Positions 32,586 through 41,639 of a stretch of 64,000 nucleotides of DNA are shown here, piece by piece. The translations under genes and the position numbers were made by a program. Every line of letters begins with the position of its first letter. The stretch's first letter is position 1. Source of the DNA: Denitromonas ohlonensis (lineage in GTDB: Bacteria; Pseudomonadota; Gammaproteobacteria; Burkholderiales; Rhodocyclaceae); contig NZ_VMNI01000013.1 in NCBI RefSeq assembly GCF_007625205.1, positions 96,827 to 160,826 on the forward strand, read 5' to 3'. A model generated the notes under the pieces. That model was not told the origin of the DNA. It was given only the letters and a program-made list of their open reading frames with translations, and ran no database searches.

Positions 32586-33503
32586 TCAGACGGGGTCCCA
32601 GGTGAACACGTCGCCAGAACGATGAAGCGGATAGAAGTCATTTTCGAACATCGGGAATACCCGTTCGATGACCGATTCCGGCGTCCATCCGTCCGACGTG
32701 TGCGCAGTACGAATCGGGCGCGATTGCGAAAACAGGTAGATCTCGTTGTTGCGCACGCCGAACACCTGACCGGTCACCGCGCTGGCACCTTCGCTGGCGA
32801 GCGCGGCGACAAACGGCGCGATCTTTTCCGGGACCAGTTTTTTGAGGCCTTCGACCCGTTTCTTCTGTTCTTCGGTTTCGGCCGGGATGGTATTGACCAT
32901 CCGTGTCCAGGCCCACGGTGCGACGGCGTTCGAGCGCACATTGAAACGCTGCATGTCCATGGCGATGCTTTTTGACAGGGCGACGACGCCCAGCTTGGCC
33001 GCAGCGTAGTTGGCCTGGCCGAAGTTGCCGACGAGTCCGGAGCTGGAGGTAATGTGGATGTACGAACCGCCGTTCTGGGCCTTGAAGTGCGGCGCCGCGG
33101 CGCGGCTTACGTAGAACACGCCATTGAGGTTGACGTTGATGACCATTTCGTATTCTTCGCGGGTCATCTTGTGGAAGATGGTGTCACGCAGAATGCCGGC
33201 ATTGTTCACCACGATGTCGATGCGACCGAAGCTGTCCAGCGCGGTCTGCACCATCGCATGCGCCTGATCCCAGTCGGCAACCGAGTTGCTGTCGGCAACG
33301 GCTTGCCCGCCCGCAGCGAGAATTTCGGCGACGACAGTCTGCGCCGGGTTGAGGTCGGCGCCTTCGCCAGTGGTGGAGGTGCCGATGTCATTGACCACGA
33401 CGCTTGCACCGGCTGCAGCCAGTTCCAGTGCGATGCCTTTTCCTACACCGCGCCCAGCGCCGGTCACCAAGGCGACTTTTCCCGCCAGTAGTTTGCTGCT
33501 CAT
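32586..33503 (-). CDS. SDR, HSD17B4-like 3-hydroxyacyl-CoA dehydrogenase
   Basis: A 305-residue short-chain dehydrogenase of the peroxisomal multifunctional-protein type: TGAGRGVGKG cofactor motif, VNDIG, NNAGILRD, catalytic Ser then NYAAAK. The long C-terminal tail (ending FPMFENDFYPLHRSGDVFTWDP) is typical of this subgroup. It would oxidise an (R)-3-hydroxyacyl-CoA made by a MaoC hydratase. The second ATG (33503) is chosen because AAGGAA lies 9 bases before it. The promoter is shared with the divergent OYE gene and contains a palindromic operator. Confidence 0.85.
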   Translation of the reverse strand: MSSKLLAGKVALVTGAGRGVGKGIALELAAAGASVVVNDIGTSTTGEGADLNPAQTVVAEILAAGGQAVADSNSVADWDQAHAMVQTALDSFGRIDIVVNNAGILRDTIFHKMTREEYEMVINVNLNGVFYVSRAAAPHFKAQNGGSYIHITSSSGLVGNFGQANYAAAKLGVVALSKSIAMDMQRFNVRSNAVAPWAWTRMVNTIPAETEEQKKRVEGLKKLVPEKIAPFVAALASEGASAVTGQVFGVRNNEIYLFSQSRPIRTAHTSDGWTPESVIERVFPMFENDFYPLHRSGDVFTWDPV

Positions 33504-33558
33504 GTTCATTTCCTTTTCGAGTTGCGTGGGGTGTGTAGGTTGAATTGATTGCTTGACG

Positions 33559-33577
33559 GTATGGTACAGTACGATAC
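33559..33577. promoter_or_regulatory. 19-bp near-perfect palindrome GTATGGTACAGTACGATAC, divergent promoter
   Basis: The best copy of the recurring motif: both 9-bp arms match except one position. It lies in the 110-bp divergent region between the HSD17B4-like SDR (minus) and the OYE gene (plus), where one bound dimer could control both. Confidence 0.65.
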
Positions 33578-33613
33578 GAAAGCAAATCAAGAAGCCATCT
33601 ACAGAGAGTCGTC

Positions 33614-34732
33614 ATGTCAGCCTTGTTTTCGCCTTTGCGTATCGGACAACTCGATTTTTCGAACCGGGTGTTTGTCGCGCCCATGTGTCAGTACAGCGGT
33701 GTCGACGGTTTGCCGAGCGATTGGCACTGTCAGCACTATGGTTCGCTGGCTGTTGGCGGTGCGGGGGCGATCACGCTTGAGGCGACAGCCGTTGCGCCGG
33801 AAGGGCGCATCACGAACGGTTGCCTCGGATTGTGGAACGATGCCCAGGCATCGGCGCTCGCCCAGTTGATAAACAGCCTACGTCGCTTGTCGCCGACTCG
33901 TTTGGGAATTCAGTTGAGCCATGCAGGGCGCAAGGCGTCGTGTCATCCCCCGTGGGCGGGTGGCGAGGCGCTGGCGCAGGGTGGGTGGCCGATTGTGGCG
34001 CCATCGGCCATTGCCTTTGGGCCGAACCGATCACTTCCTTCGGCCATGACCGAGGCCGACTTCGAACAGATATCTCAGGCCTTCGAAGATGGTGCTCGGC
34101 GTGCCTTGCGGGCGGGCTTCGACTATCTGGAACTGCATCTGGCCCACGGCTATCTGCTCAGCAGTTTTCTATCGCCACTGGCCAATTGCCGGGGCGACCG
34201 GTATGGCGGGCCGTTGAGTAACCGAATGCGCTTTCCGTTGGAGGTGGTTTCGAAGGTGCGCGCGGTGTGGCCCGATAGCAAGCCGCTCGGGGTACGCGTT
34301 AATGCGCATGACTGGTGCGACGGTGGTGCAGGGTTTGAAGATACCCTGGCGCTATGCCACGCGCTCAAGTCGGCGGGAGTGGATTTTGTCTGTGTGTCGG
34401 CCGGTGCCGTGGTTGATGGCACCCGAATCAGCGCGACACCGGGTTATCTGTTCGAGTATGCACGGCGAGTGCGTGAGGCGACCGGTATGGTGACACGGGC
34501 GGTGGGACTGATTCACGATTCACAGTTGGCCGAGCAGGCGCTGTGCGACGGTGTGGCCGATTGTGTCGCGGTTGCGCGGGCGATGCTGTTCGATCCGAGG
34601 TGGGCCTTGAAGGCGGCGTATCTACTGGGGGAGGGCGCCCGGTTTCCGCCGCAGATGATGCTGGCCTCGCCCGAGCGTTGGCCCGGGGCCGAGGCGGCGC
34701 TGTCAGGCATGCGCTCAGGAACCTTGGGCTGA
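33614..34732 (+). CDS. Old Yellow Enzyme family NAD(P)H:flavin oxidoreductase
   Basis: A 372-residue TIM-barrel flavoprotein of the YqjM/NamA/XenA type. Seen are FVAPMCQYSG (FMN contact), the substrate-binding stretch ELHLAHGYLLSSFLSPLAN followed by RYGGPLSNRMRFPLEVV, VRVNAHDW, and a phosphate-binding GVADCVAVARAMLFDP near the end. It reduces activated C=C bonds of enones or dienoyl compounds. It is divergent from the HSD17B4-like SDR and followed by a PECR-like SDR. Confidence 0.87.
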   Translation: MSALFSPLRIGQLDFSNRVFVAPMCQYSGVDGLPSDWHCQHYGSLAVGGAGAITLEATAVAPEGRITNGCLGLWNDAQASALAQLINSLRRLSPTRLGIQLSHAGRKASCHPPWAGGEALAQGGWPIVAPSAIAFGPNRSLPSAMTEADFEQISQAFEDGARRALRAGFDYLELHLAHGYLLSSFLSPLANCRGDRYGGPLSNRMRFPLEVVSKVRAVWPDSKPLGVRVNAHDWCDGGAGFEDTLALCHALKSAGVDFVCVSAGAVVDGTRISATPGYLFEYARRVREATGMVTRAVGLIHDSQLAEQALCDGVADCVAVARAMLFDPRWALKAAYLLGEGARFPPQMMLASPERWPGAEAALSGMRSGTLG

Positions 34733-34817
34733 TGGTGCATGCGCGGTCAGGTGCCGGAGGTGACGGGTGGTCGTGACGAATGGTCAGCTATCAACAATTT
34801 GCTAAAGGATCGATTTG

Positions 34818-35687
34818 ATGAGTTACGCGTCAGTGTTTCGACCGGATCTGTTCGCCGGGCAGACGGTCATCATCACCGGCGGTGGAAGCGGTATTGGTCG
34901 CTGCACCGCGCACGAACTTGCGGCGCTTGGTGCGCATGTGGCCATCATTGGCCGGAATGTCGAAAAGCTCGACCGGGTGCGTGCCGAGGTGATCGAAGAC
35001 GGTGGAGCGATCAGTGCGCACGTGTGCGATATCCGCGATGAGGCGCAGGTGGCTGCGAGCATCGATGCGGTGTTGGTTTTGACCGGACGTCTCGATGGTT
35101 TGGTGAACAACGCTGGCGGGCAATGGATGGCACCGCTGAAGACGATCAGCACCAATGGTTTCGAGGCGGTGGTGCGAAATAATTTGACTGGCGGCTTCAT
35201 CTTCATGCGAGAAGCGCATGCGCGGTGGATGGCGCGCCACGGCGGAGCGATCGTCAACATCATTGCCGATATCTGGCATGGCTGGCCGAACTTCGGCCAC
35301 TCCGCGGCGGCGCGTGGCGGCATGTTGTCGCTGAGTGAGTCGGCAGCGTGCGAATGGGCCGGCGACGGCGTGCGCGTCAATACCGTGGCGCCCGGCGGGA
35401 TCGCGTCGAGCGGCTTCGATCGCTATACGCCGGAGGCGCGTCGCGAGTTGCGTCAATACGCGGCCAAGGTGCCGCTCAAGCGCTTTGGTACCGAAGCCGA
35501 GGTGTCCGCCGCCATCGTTTTCCTGCTCTCGCCAGCGGCGGCATTCATTACCGGCAGTTGTGTCCGTGTCGATGGGGGGACGCCAAATGCGCGTCAGACC
35601 TGGCCGCTGGCAGAGGCGTCGCGCAATACCGCGTTTGAAGGCTTCCACCGTGCGGTGGCGCCGACCATGTTGAGCGAATCAGATTGA
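34818..35687 (+). CDS. SDR, peroxisomal trans-2-enoyl-CoA reductase (PECR)-like
   Basis: A 289-residue short-chain reductase: GGGSGIG cofactor motif, NNAGGQWMAPL, and HSAAARGGMLSLSESAACEW in the catalytic segment, where PECR-type enzymes also lack a standard YxxxK. PECR reduces 2-enoyl-CoA with NADPH. AAGGAT precedes the ATG at 34818. It lies between the OYE gene and a MaoC gene on the same strand. Confidence 0.8.
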   Translation: MSYASVFRPDLFAGQTVIITGGGSGIGRCTAHELAALGAHVAIIGRNVEKLDRVRAEVIEDGGAISAHVCDIRDEAQVAASIDAVLVLTGRLDGLVNNAGGQWMAPLKTISTNGFEAVVRNNLTGGFIFMREAHARWMARHGGAIVNIIADIWHGWPNFGHSAAARGGMLSLSESAACEWAGDGVRVNTVAPGGIASSGFDRYTPEARRELRQYAAKVPLKRFGTEAEVSAAIVFLLSPAAAFITGSCVRVDGGTPNARQTWPLAEASRNTAFEGFHRAVAPTMLSESD

Positions 35688-35715
35688 TCGGGCCTTGTCC
35701 CGGGAGACTTTGACG

Positions 35716-36207
35716 ATGCGTTTCGTGCCATATCTTGAGCGGTATTTTGAAGACTATGCGGTAGGCGAGGTCGCCGAGTTCGGTAACTACCTGGTCACCG
35801 AAGCGGAGATCGTGCGCTTTGCCAGCGCCTACGACCCGCAGCCCTTTCACACGGACCCGGTCGCCGCGACCGCCTCACATTTTGGTGGTCTGGTGGGCAG
35901 CGGCTGGATGACTTGCGCCATTGTGATGCGCTTGTTCTGCGACCACTTCATCCCGGCCTGTTCGGCCATGGGCTCGCCGGGAATCGATCAGCTGCGTTGG
36001 CTGCGACCGGTGCGACCGGGGGACCGCCTGCGCGCGCGTGCCACCATCGTCGATGCACGCCGCTCGCGCAGCAAGCCCGATCGCGGCGTGATTACTCTGC
36101 TACAGGAGGCGATCAACCAAGATGGTGAGACGGTCGTGTCCTACACCGGCCGGGCAATGTTCCTGTGTCGCCATCCGCAGACGGCGCCAGCGGATTCAGG
36201 GCGGTGA
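35716..36207 (+). CDS. MaoC-family enoyl-CoA hydratase
   Basis: A 163-residue single hot-dog MaoC protein with the hydratase 2 motif FASAYDPQPFHTDPVAA and GGLVGSGWMTCAIVMRL. It probably hydrates an enoyl-CoA to the (R)-3-hydroxy form used by the HSD17B4-like SDR. GGGAG lies 9 bases before the ATG. Its 3' end overlaps the convergent transglutaminase-like gene by 12 bp. Confidence 0.84.
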   Translation: MRFVPYLERYFEDYAVGEVAEFGNYLVTEAEIVRFASAYDPQPFHTDPVAATASHFGGLVGSGWMTCAIVMRLFCDHFIPACSAMGSPGIDQLRWLRPVRPGDRLRARATIVDARRSRSKPDRGVITLLQEAINQDGETVVSYTGRAMFLCRHPQTAPADSGR

Positions 36208-36882
36208 TGCCTCAAGCTCGGTGAAGAAATCGCCATCGCTCAGGGCCATCAGTTTGGGATGGCGCGCGGCGAAGGTGTTGAGGATGCTGGACAGCGGTAC
36301 GTCGCTGAAGTCGCCACGATAATGGAGATATTCCATGTGCCGCTGGCCGGCGGCGTCGAAGGCATGAAAGATCGAGTCGCCCCGTCCGTCGAATTCCAGC
36401 GGTGCAATGCCGGCACGCGCGCACAGGCGCGCATCGAAGGCGGGGGTCGCCTTCAACCACTGGTCATCGAGATAGATCGCCGTGTAGCTGTGCCAGTAGT
36501 ACACGTCAGTGCCGAGCAGGGCATTCAGCCGCTCGGTGGACAGGTGGTTGCGCACATCGGCATAGCCAACACGGGCCGGGATATCGCAGGCCCGACACAG
36601 CGCAGCGAGCAAGGCGGCCTTGGTGACGCACCAACCGTAGCCCTGAGCCAGCGTGCGGCTGGCTCGCATCGCGTCGGTCGTCAGGATCACTTTGTATGGG
36701 TCGTACCGGATCTGGTCGCGCACCGCATGGTAAAGCCTGATGGCGGTATCGCGCGGCGCGTCCTCACGGCGATGTAGTGGCCGGGCCATGGCAACAACGT
36801 CGGGATGCGTGGCATCGATGATGTCGGTCGCCATCAGGTCCGCTGGTGAGGGTGCGCTGACGGCAGGAGAAGCGTCGATCAT
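36196..36882 (-). CDS. Transglutaminase-like cysteine protease-fold protein
   Basis: A 228-residue cytoplasmic protein with a transglutaminase-like core. The triad is visible as C85 (GYGWCVTKAALL), H131 (YWHSYTAIYL) and D150 (KATPAFD). Bacterial members are mostly uncharacterised; some act as peptidases or amidases. It is divergent from the APH-type kinase gene, with the palindromic operator between them, so it belongs to the same presumed regulon as the CoA genes. Confidence 0.8.
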   Translation of the reverse strand: MIDASPAVSAPSPADLMATDIIDATHPDVVAMARPLHRREDAPRDTAIRLYHAVRDQIRYDPYKVILTTDAMRASRTLAQGYGWCVTKAALLAALCRACDIPARVGYADVRNHLSTERLNALLGTDVYYWHSYTAIYLDDQWLKATPAFDARLCARAGIAPLEFDGRGDSIFHAFDAAGQRHMEYLHYRGDFSDVPLSSILNTFAARHPKLMALSDGDFFTELEASPP

Positions 36883-36950
36883 GAAGTGCTCCGGGTGGAC
36901 TGGCGAATTTCACCGCGAATCGAGAAACGCCATTGATATGCGTTCCAATC

Positions 36951-36969
36951 GTATGGTACGTTACGACAT
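36951..36969. promoter_or_regulatory. Palindromic site GTATGGTACGTTACGACAT, divergent promoter
   Basis: It matches the 33559 site at 15 of 19 positions, with the left arm identical. It lies between the transglutaminase-like gene (minus, start 36882) and the phosphotransferase gene (plus, start 37069). Confidence 0.6.
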
Positions 36970-37068
36970 GATTGGGTTTCAACCGGAACACACATTCGCG
37001 TCGCCAGCGTCGATGTTGCCGGCTCCCCCAAGCAGGGCAGCATACACATAATGACAGGAGACAGATTC

Positions 37069-38268
37069 ATGCAGGTTCAGGACAAGAACCGCCCGGATGC
37101 GGCGTGGATTGAGCATCTACGTGCGCGCTTTCCGTGCGAACGGGAGATCGACCGCATCCTGGTGCGAAAACTCAGCTTGCGCGATGGCCCCGGCTTTAGC
37201 CCAGTGCCATTGGAGACCCTGGTGGCGGGTGTCGAGGCCTTGCTTGTTGCCGAGCAGGTGCCCGATTTCACGGTGACCAACCCGCGCTGGTTGTCTGGGG
37301 GTGCATCGAAGCTGCAGATGGCGTTCGATCTCGAGTGGCAGCGCCCCGGGCTCGGTTTTGAGAAAACCGCCATGGTGCTGCGCATGGAGCCGGCCGAATC
37401 CATTGTCGAAACGAGTCGCTTGCGCGAATTCCAGCTGATCAAGGCGTTCGAGGGAGTGGTGCCGGTGCCCCCGGTGTTCTGGTGCGATCCGGATGGGACC
37501 TATCTGCCGTACCCCGCATTGATCTACGGTTTTGCCCCGGGCGTGACAAAACCCAGTACTGCCGCCAGCGGTGTGAGCGGGTTGGGGATGGTGATTCCGG
37601 AGTCGGTTCGGCGCCATCTGGCGCCGCAGTTTGTCGACATGCTGGCGCGAATTCATTGTCATGATTTTTCGCAGAATGCGTTGTCGGCCTTCGACGTTCC
37701 GCAGATCAACACCACGCAGTGCGCCGAGTGGGGCGTGAACTGGTGGGAGCGGGTGTGGCTGGAAGATTGTGAGGAAAACGTGCCGATGATGCATCTGGCG
37801 GCGGCCTGGATGCGCCGCAACCTGCCGGTGCTGGACGTCGCGTCGGTGGTTCATTCGGACTATCGCTCCGGCAACTTTCTTTATACCGAGCACGACAACC
37901 GGATCACCGCGCTGCTTGATTGGGAACTCGGCCGGATCGGTGACCGCCATCAGGATATTGCGTGGACCACCAGTCGGGCGTTCTCGTCGATGTCAGAGGA
38001 TGGAAAAACGGTCCTGGTTTGCGGCCTCATGCCTGAGCGCGAATTTTATGAAGGTTACGAAAAGGCATCCGGCTTGAGCATTAATCCGAAGACCGTGCAT
38101 TGGTACAAAGTGTTCAACGCCTATTCGATTGCCACCCTGACACTGGGCACCGGCTACCGGATTGCACGCAACGGAAAAACCCATCAGGACATTCTGGTCG
38201 CCTGGCTGATTGGTATCGGCGGCATGATTGTTGACGAGATGAGAACCCTTCTCGAGGAGGCCCGCTGA
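37069..38268 (+). CDS. APH-family phosphotransferase (ACAD10/11 kinase-domain type)
   Basis: A 399-residue aminoglycoside-phosphotransferase-fold protein with the catalytic loop VVHSDYRSGNFLY and the metal-binding ALLDWELGRIGDRHQD. Members encoded in acyl-CoA catabolic clusters resemble the kinase domain of ACAD10/ACAD11, which phosphorylates 4-hydroxyacyl-CoA before elimination. Such a role is inferred here from the neighbours. AGGAGA precedes the ATG at 37069. A small helical protein gene follows one base after its stop. Confidence 0.85.
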   Translation: MQVQDKNRPDAAWIEHLRARFPCEREIDRILVRKLSLRDGPGFSPVPLETLVAGVEALLVAEQVPDFTVTNPRWLSGGASKLQMAFDLEWQRPGLGFEKTAMVLRMEPAESIVETSRLREFQLIKAFEGVVPVPPVFWCDPDGTYLPYPALIYGFAPGVTKPSTAASGVSGLGMVIPESVRRHLAPQFVDMLARIHCHDFSQNALSAFDVPQINTTQCAEWGVNWWERVWLEDCEENVPMMHLAAAWMRRNLPVLDVASVVHSDYRSGNFLYTEHDNRITALLDWELGRIGDRHQDIAWTTSRAFSSMSEDGKTVLVCGLMPEREFYEGYEKASGLSINPKTVHWYKVFNAYSIATLTLGTGYRIARNGKTHQDILVAWLIGIGGMIVDEMRTLLEEAR

Positions 38269-38269
38269 T

Positions 38270-38806
38270 ATGCAGATGCGCCCCGAAGTACAGATTGCGG
38301 CCATGATCAAGGCATTGACTGATGTCGTGATTCCCGCCGTGCCCCCGTCCAACAAGCTCGCTTCGGAACAGGCCCAGCTGGTGGTGGGCATGCTTCATTT
38401 GATGGCTGCTCAGTTGCCGGTTCAGTTCCGATTTGATCGAGACGAACTGGGTCGTCTGCTTGAAACCGCGTCAGAGCTGTCGTCGCTGGCGGTGGCGGAG
38501 GAAGCGCCGCGCGCCGCCTTGGCTGAACTCGATCGCCAACGCACGGAAGCCATGGCTGTGTTGGAGGCGTGTCGCGGCGAGCCTGCGCAACTGCAGGCAT
38601 CCGTTGCCTCTTTGCGTACGTCGATGTGCAGTCTGGTCGACAGCTTTGCAGCCAGTGAGGATGTTGTCGCACGCGAACGGGTCGAGACCGCATTGTTTGC
38701 CATGTCGAAAGCGCAGTTGCTGCGCGATCGTGCGCTGATGAAGCCTCAGCGCTGGGAGCCGGATCCTGCGGCGGTGCCGGATATTACGTCGTTGCTGGCG
38801 GGGTGA
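38270..38806 (+). CDS. Hypothetical all-helical protein paired with the phosphotransferase
   Basis: A 178-residue soluble protein, almost entirely predicted helix, rich in Ala, Leu and Glu. Its start is one base after the phosphotransferase stop, so the two are translationally coupled. No motif or known family is recognised; it may be an assembly partner of the kinase. Confidence 0.7.
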   Translation: MQMRPEVQIAAMIKALTDVVIPAVPPSNKLASEQAQLVVGMLHLMAAQLPVQFRFDRDELGRLLETASELSSLAVAEEAPRAALAELDRQRTEAMAVLEACRGEPAQLQASVASLRTSMCSLVDSFAASEDVVARERVETALFAMSKAQLLRDRALMKPQRWEPDPAAVPDITSLLAG

Positions 38807-38814
38807 CGCGCACC

Positions 38815-38851
38815 GTTTGTGCTGCCGGTGTGCTACGCCGGCAGCACAAAC
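38815..38851. terminator. Strong hairpin between convergent genes
   Basis: A perfect 14-bp stem (GTTTGTGCTGCCGG / CCGGCAGCACAAAC) with a 9-base loop, placed between the helical-protein stop (38806) and the Cache-protein stop (38859). It can serve both strands, although the T-tract is poor. Confidence 0.65.
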
Positions 38852-38858
38852 TAGATGC

Positions 38859-39737
38859 TCAGGGCTCGTAGTAGCCGACACCCACCATGTAGTCCCCGAC
38901 GCGACGCACGAAGGTGTGCTTCTTTTCAATCTCGCCAGTGACGGGATTGCGCCACTTGTAATCGAGGCCGCCAGCGTCGGCGGTGCTGACGATGTTCAGC
39001 ATCTGGTCAATGATCTGCTTGCCGTCCACATCCCTCAGTTCAGCGACGTTTCGGCCAATCAGGCGAGGCATCGCGCCATGCGCATGCATGCGCCTGTCGG
39101 TGATGCCCACCACGAACACGTACGTGTCGTCGCGCACGAAGCTCCCGTTGATATCGTTGAATGCGGCGAATGCCGCCGCCGGTGCGTTCCGTTTGAGTTC
39201 GTCTACAGCACGCCAGAGGACTGACATGGCTTGCTCAGGGGTAGCGCGGGGCGCGTAGTAGCCAACGGCAAGGATTCGGCTGCCGACCGCCTGGTAGTAG
39301 GCAATTTTGCGTTCGACCGTGCCGCGTTGAAGGTTCAGCCAGCGGTATTCAATGCTGCCGCCCCCGTGCTTGAGGGCACCGTCCAGGATCTCGGCGAACA
39401 GTGGCTTGCCGTCCGGATCCCGGTAGTCGAGCATGTCGCGGCCAATGAAGCTGTAAGATGCGCCGCCGCTGGCCAGAAGCACGCCGCGTGTGTCGAGGGC
39501 ATAGACGTAGAGGTCGCCATCGGTGAACTCGCCGGCGCGGCTGAAGGCGCTGAGCGCACGATCGCCGGCCGACATCATATGCCTCACGGCGCGATCGAGC
39601 AGCGCTCGGGCACGCGCGGCTTCGGCGGGCTGACTGGTGGTGGGTGCGCCTGTGTCGGCCGCGGCCAGCACGGGCGAAAGTGGCATGGACAGTACGCCCG
39701 CCAGCACCAAGGGAAGAATGAATTTTGCGTGAGTCAT
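38859..39737 (-). CDS. Periplasmic double-Cache sensor protein
   Basis: A 292-residue protein with a Sec signal peptide (residues 1-26, cleavage near VLAAADTG) and two tandem single-Cache (Cache_2-type) domains. Each ends in a similar motif (RILAVGYYAPR and YMVGVGYYEP), as if from an internal duplication. There is no transmembrane or output domain, so it is probably a secreted binding protein that presents a ligand to a receptor. A palindromic site lies 29 bp upstream of the start, so it may share the CoA-gene regulon. Confidence 0.8.
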   Translation of the reverse strand: MTHAKFILPLVLAGVLSMPLSPVLAAADTGAPTTSQPAEAARARALLDRAVRHMMSAGDRALSAFSRAGEFTDGDLYVYALDTRGVLLASGGASYSFIGRDMLDYRDPDGKPLFAEILDGALKHGGGSIEYRWLNLQRGTVERKIAYYQAVGSRILAVGYYAPRATPEQAMSVLWRAVDELKRNAPAAAFAAFNDINGSFVRDDTYVFVVGITDRRMHAHGAMPRLIGRNVAELRDVDGKQIIDQMLNIVSTADAGGLDYKWRNPVTGEIEKKHTFVRRVGDYMVGVGYYEP

Positions 39738-39765
39738 CGCATGGCCTTGTGTATTAACGCATATC

Positions 39766-39784
39766 GTATGCTATGGAACGTATC
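39766..39784. promoter_or_regulatory. Palindromic site GTATGCTATGGAACGTATC before the Cache gene
   Basis: A divergent copy of the recurring motif with intact outer arms (GTAT/GTATC) but a changed centre. It lies 29 bp upstream of the minus-strand Cache gene start. Confidence 0.5.
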
Positions 39785-39834
39785 ATGCGCTGCAAACCAA
39801 GGCAAACGCATTTGCGGTAGCGGACGTCCAATTG

Positions 39835-39864
39835 CTTTCGGCGGAGCTGGTGCTCCGCCGAAAG
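39835..39864 (-). terminator. Hairpin downstream of etfA
   Basis: A perfect 13-bp stem (CTTTCGGCGGAGC / GCTCCGCCGAAAG) with a 4-base loop, starting 31 bp past the etfA stop on the minus strand. No long T-run follows. Confidence 0.6.
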
Positions 39865-39894
39865 TCGTTGCTGCGATGGCTGCGCCGAACCGGA

Positions 39895-40827
39895 TTAGCC
39901 GATCGCGGTGACCAGTTCCGGCACCAGTTCGAACAGGTCACCCACCACGCCGAAATCCGCCACCTGGAAAATCGGCGCTTCCGGATCCTTGTTGATGGCG
40001 ACGATGACCTTGGAGTCCTTCATCCCGGCCAGGTGTTGAATGGCGCCCGAGATGCCCACCGCAATATAGAGTTGGGGGGCGACGATCTTGCCTGTCTGCC
40101 CCACTTGCGCGTCGTTGGGTGCGAAACCGGCGTCGACGGCGGCTCGGCTGGCGCCCAGTGCGGCACCGAGTGCGTCGGCGAGTGGATCGAGGACCGAATG
40201 ATAGTTTTCCTTACTCGCCAGCCCGCGACCGCCTGACACAATGATGGCGGCGCCGGCAAGTTCCGGCCGGTCACTGCGGATGATCTCTCGTCCGAGGCAG
40301 CGGGTTCGACCAAAGGCCGCTGTCGGCGGCACGGAATCGATGGTCGCGCTGCCGGTTTCTGCGGCGGCATCAAAGGCCGTCGTGCGTACGCTGATGACCT
40401 TGATCGGATCAATGCTCTGCACGGTGGCCAACGCGTTGCCAGCATAGATGGGGCGAACGAAAGTGTCCGCCGAGTTCACCGCGACGACATCGGAAATCTG
40501 GGCGACGTCGAGCAGGGCGGCGACCCGCGGGAGGAAATTCTTGCCAAAGGCGGTGGCCGGCGCCAGAACATGTGTGTAGTCGGCAGCCAACGGCACAACT
40601 TGGGCGGCGAGATCCTCAGCCAACTGCAATTCAAGGTGTGGTGCGTCGGCCTGAAGGACACGACTGACACCGGTGATGCGCGCCGCCGCCTGGGCGACCG
40701 ACTCGCAGCCATGCCCGGCAACAAGCACATGGATGTCGCCACCGATCGCGGCCGCCCCGGCGATGGTGTTGCGGGTGGCCTCTTTCAGGGCGCGGTTATC
40801 GTGTTCGGCAATAACGAGAATGGACAT
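39895..40827 (-). CDS. etfA: Electron transfer flavoprotein alpha subunit
   Basis: A 310-residue EtfA. The C-terminal FAD domain carries [12 protein letters not shown] and [45 protein letters not shown], the classic ETF alpha signature order. With EtfB it collects electrons from acyl-CoA dehydrogenases and hands them to the quinone pool. It starts one base after etfB. A private copy in this cluster suggests dedicated support of the acyl-CoA dehydrogenase at 24225. Confidence 0.95.
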   Translation of the reverse strand: MSILVIAEHDNRALKEATRNTIAGAAAIGGDIHVLVAGHGCESVAQAAARITGVSRVLQADAPHLELQLAEDLAAQVVPLAADYTHVLAPATAFGKNFLPRVAALLDVAQISDVVAVNSADTFVRPIYAGNALATVQSIDPIKVISVRTTAFDAAAETGSATIDSVPPTAAFGRTRCLGREIIRSDRPELAGAAIIVSGGRGLASKENYHSVLDPLADALGAALGASRAAVDAGFAPNDAQVGQTGKIVAPQLYIAVGISGAIQHLAGMKDSKVIVAINKDPEAPIFQVADFGVVGDLFELVPELVTAIG

Positions 40828-40828
40828 G

Positions 40829-41581
40829 TCAGATCACCTTTGCCTGGTTCTTGAGTCGGGAAACGAGGGTTGCGATGTCGGCCACAATTTCCCCCGCCTT
40901 GCGTGTTGCGGGCTCGGCCACCGACAGCGTCTTCAGCCGCGGCGCGATATCGACGCCCAGCGCCTCGGGCGTGATCGTTTCGAGCGGCTTCTTCTTGGCT
41001 TTCATGATGTTGGGCAAGGTGGCGTAGCGCGGCTCGTTCAAGCGCAGGTCCGTGGTCACCAGGGCAGGCAGCTCGACCGACAGGGTCTCAAGGCCACCGT
41101 CGATCTCGCGTGTCACCATGACCGAGCTCTGGCCATCGATCTGCAGCTTGGAGGCGAATGTTGCCTGCCCCCATTGCAGCAGCGCGGCCAGCATCTGACC
41201 GGTCTGGTTGGCGTCATCGTCGATCGCTTGTTTCCCGCATATCACCAGATTGGGCTGTTCCTTGTCACACACGGCCTTGAGCAGTTTTGCTACGGCCAAC
41301 GGCTGCAAAACTTCGGTCGTTTCAATCAGAACGGCGCGGTCAGCGCCCAGTGCCAGTGCGGCGCGCAGCGTTTCCTGGCAGGCGGCGATGCCACATGAAA
41401 CGACGACCACTTCCGTGGCAATGCCGGCTTCTTTTTGTCTGACTGCTTCTTCGACTGCGATCTCATCGAAGGGGTTGATCGACATCTTGACGTTGTTGAG
41501 ATCGACACCGCTGCCATCGGCTTTGACGCGAGCTTTTACGTTGTAGTCGAGCACGCGCTTTACGGGAACGAGAATCTTCAT
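40829..41581 (-). CDS. etfB: Electron transfer flavoprotein beta subunit
   Basis: A 250-residue EtfB with the N-terminal [28 protein letters not shown] and the family signature region [44 protein letters not shown]. It binds AMP and forms a heterodimer with EtfA. It lies 58 bp downstream of a thiolase gene on the same strand, so thiolase, etfB and etfA are likely one operon. Confidence 0.95.
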   Translation of the reverse strand: MKILVPVKRVLDYNVKARVKADGSGVDLNNVKMSINPFDEIAVEEAVRQKEAGIATEVVVVSCGIAACQETLRAALALGADRAVLIETTEVLQPLAVAKLLKAVCDKEQPNLVICGKQAIDDDANQTGQMLAALLQWGQATFASKLQIDGQSSVMVTREIDGGLETLSVELPALVTTDLRLNEPRYATLPNIMKAKKKPLETITPEALGVDIAPRLKTLSVAEPATRKAGEIVADIATLVSRLKNQAKVI

Positions 41582-41639
41582 TCATAGCCTCTCTTGGGTG
41601 GGGTATGGATATTTCGGCGGCGCTGAACGCGTTTGCGGA

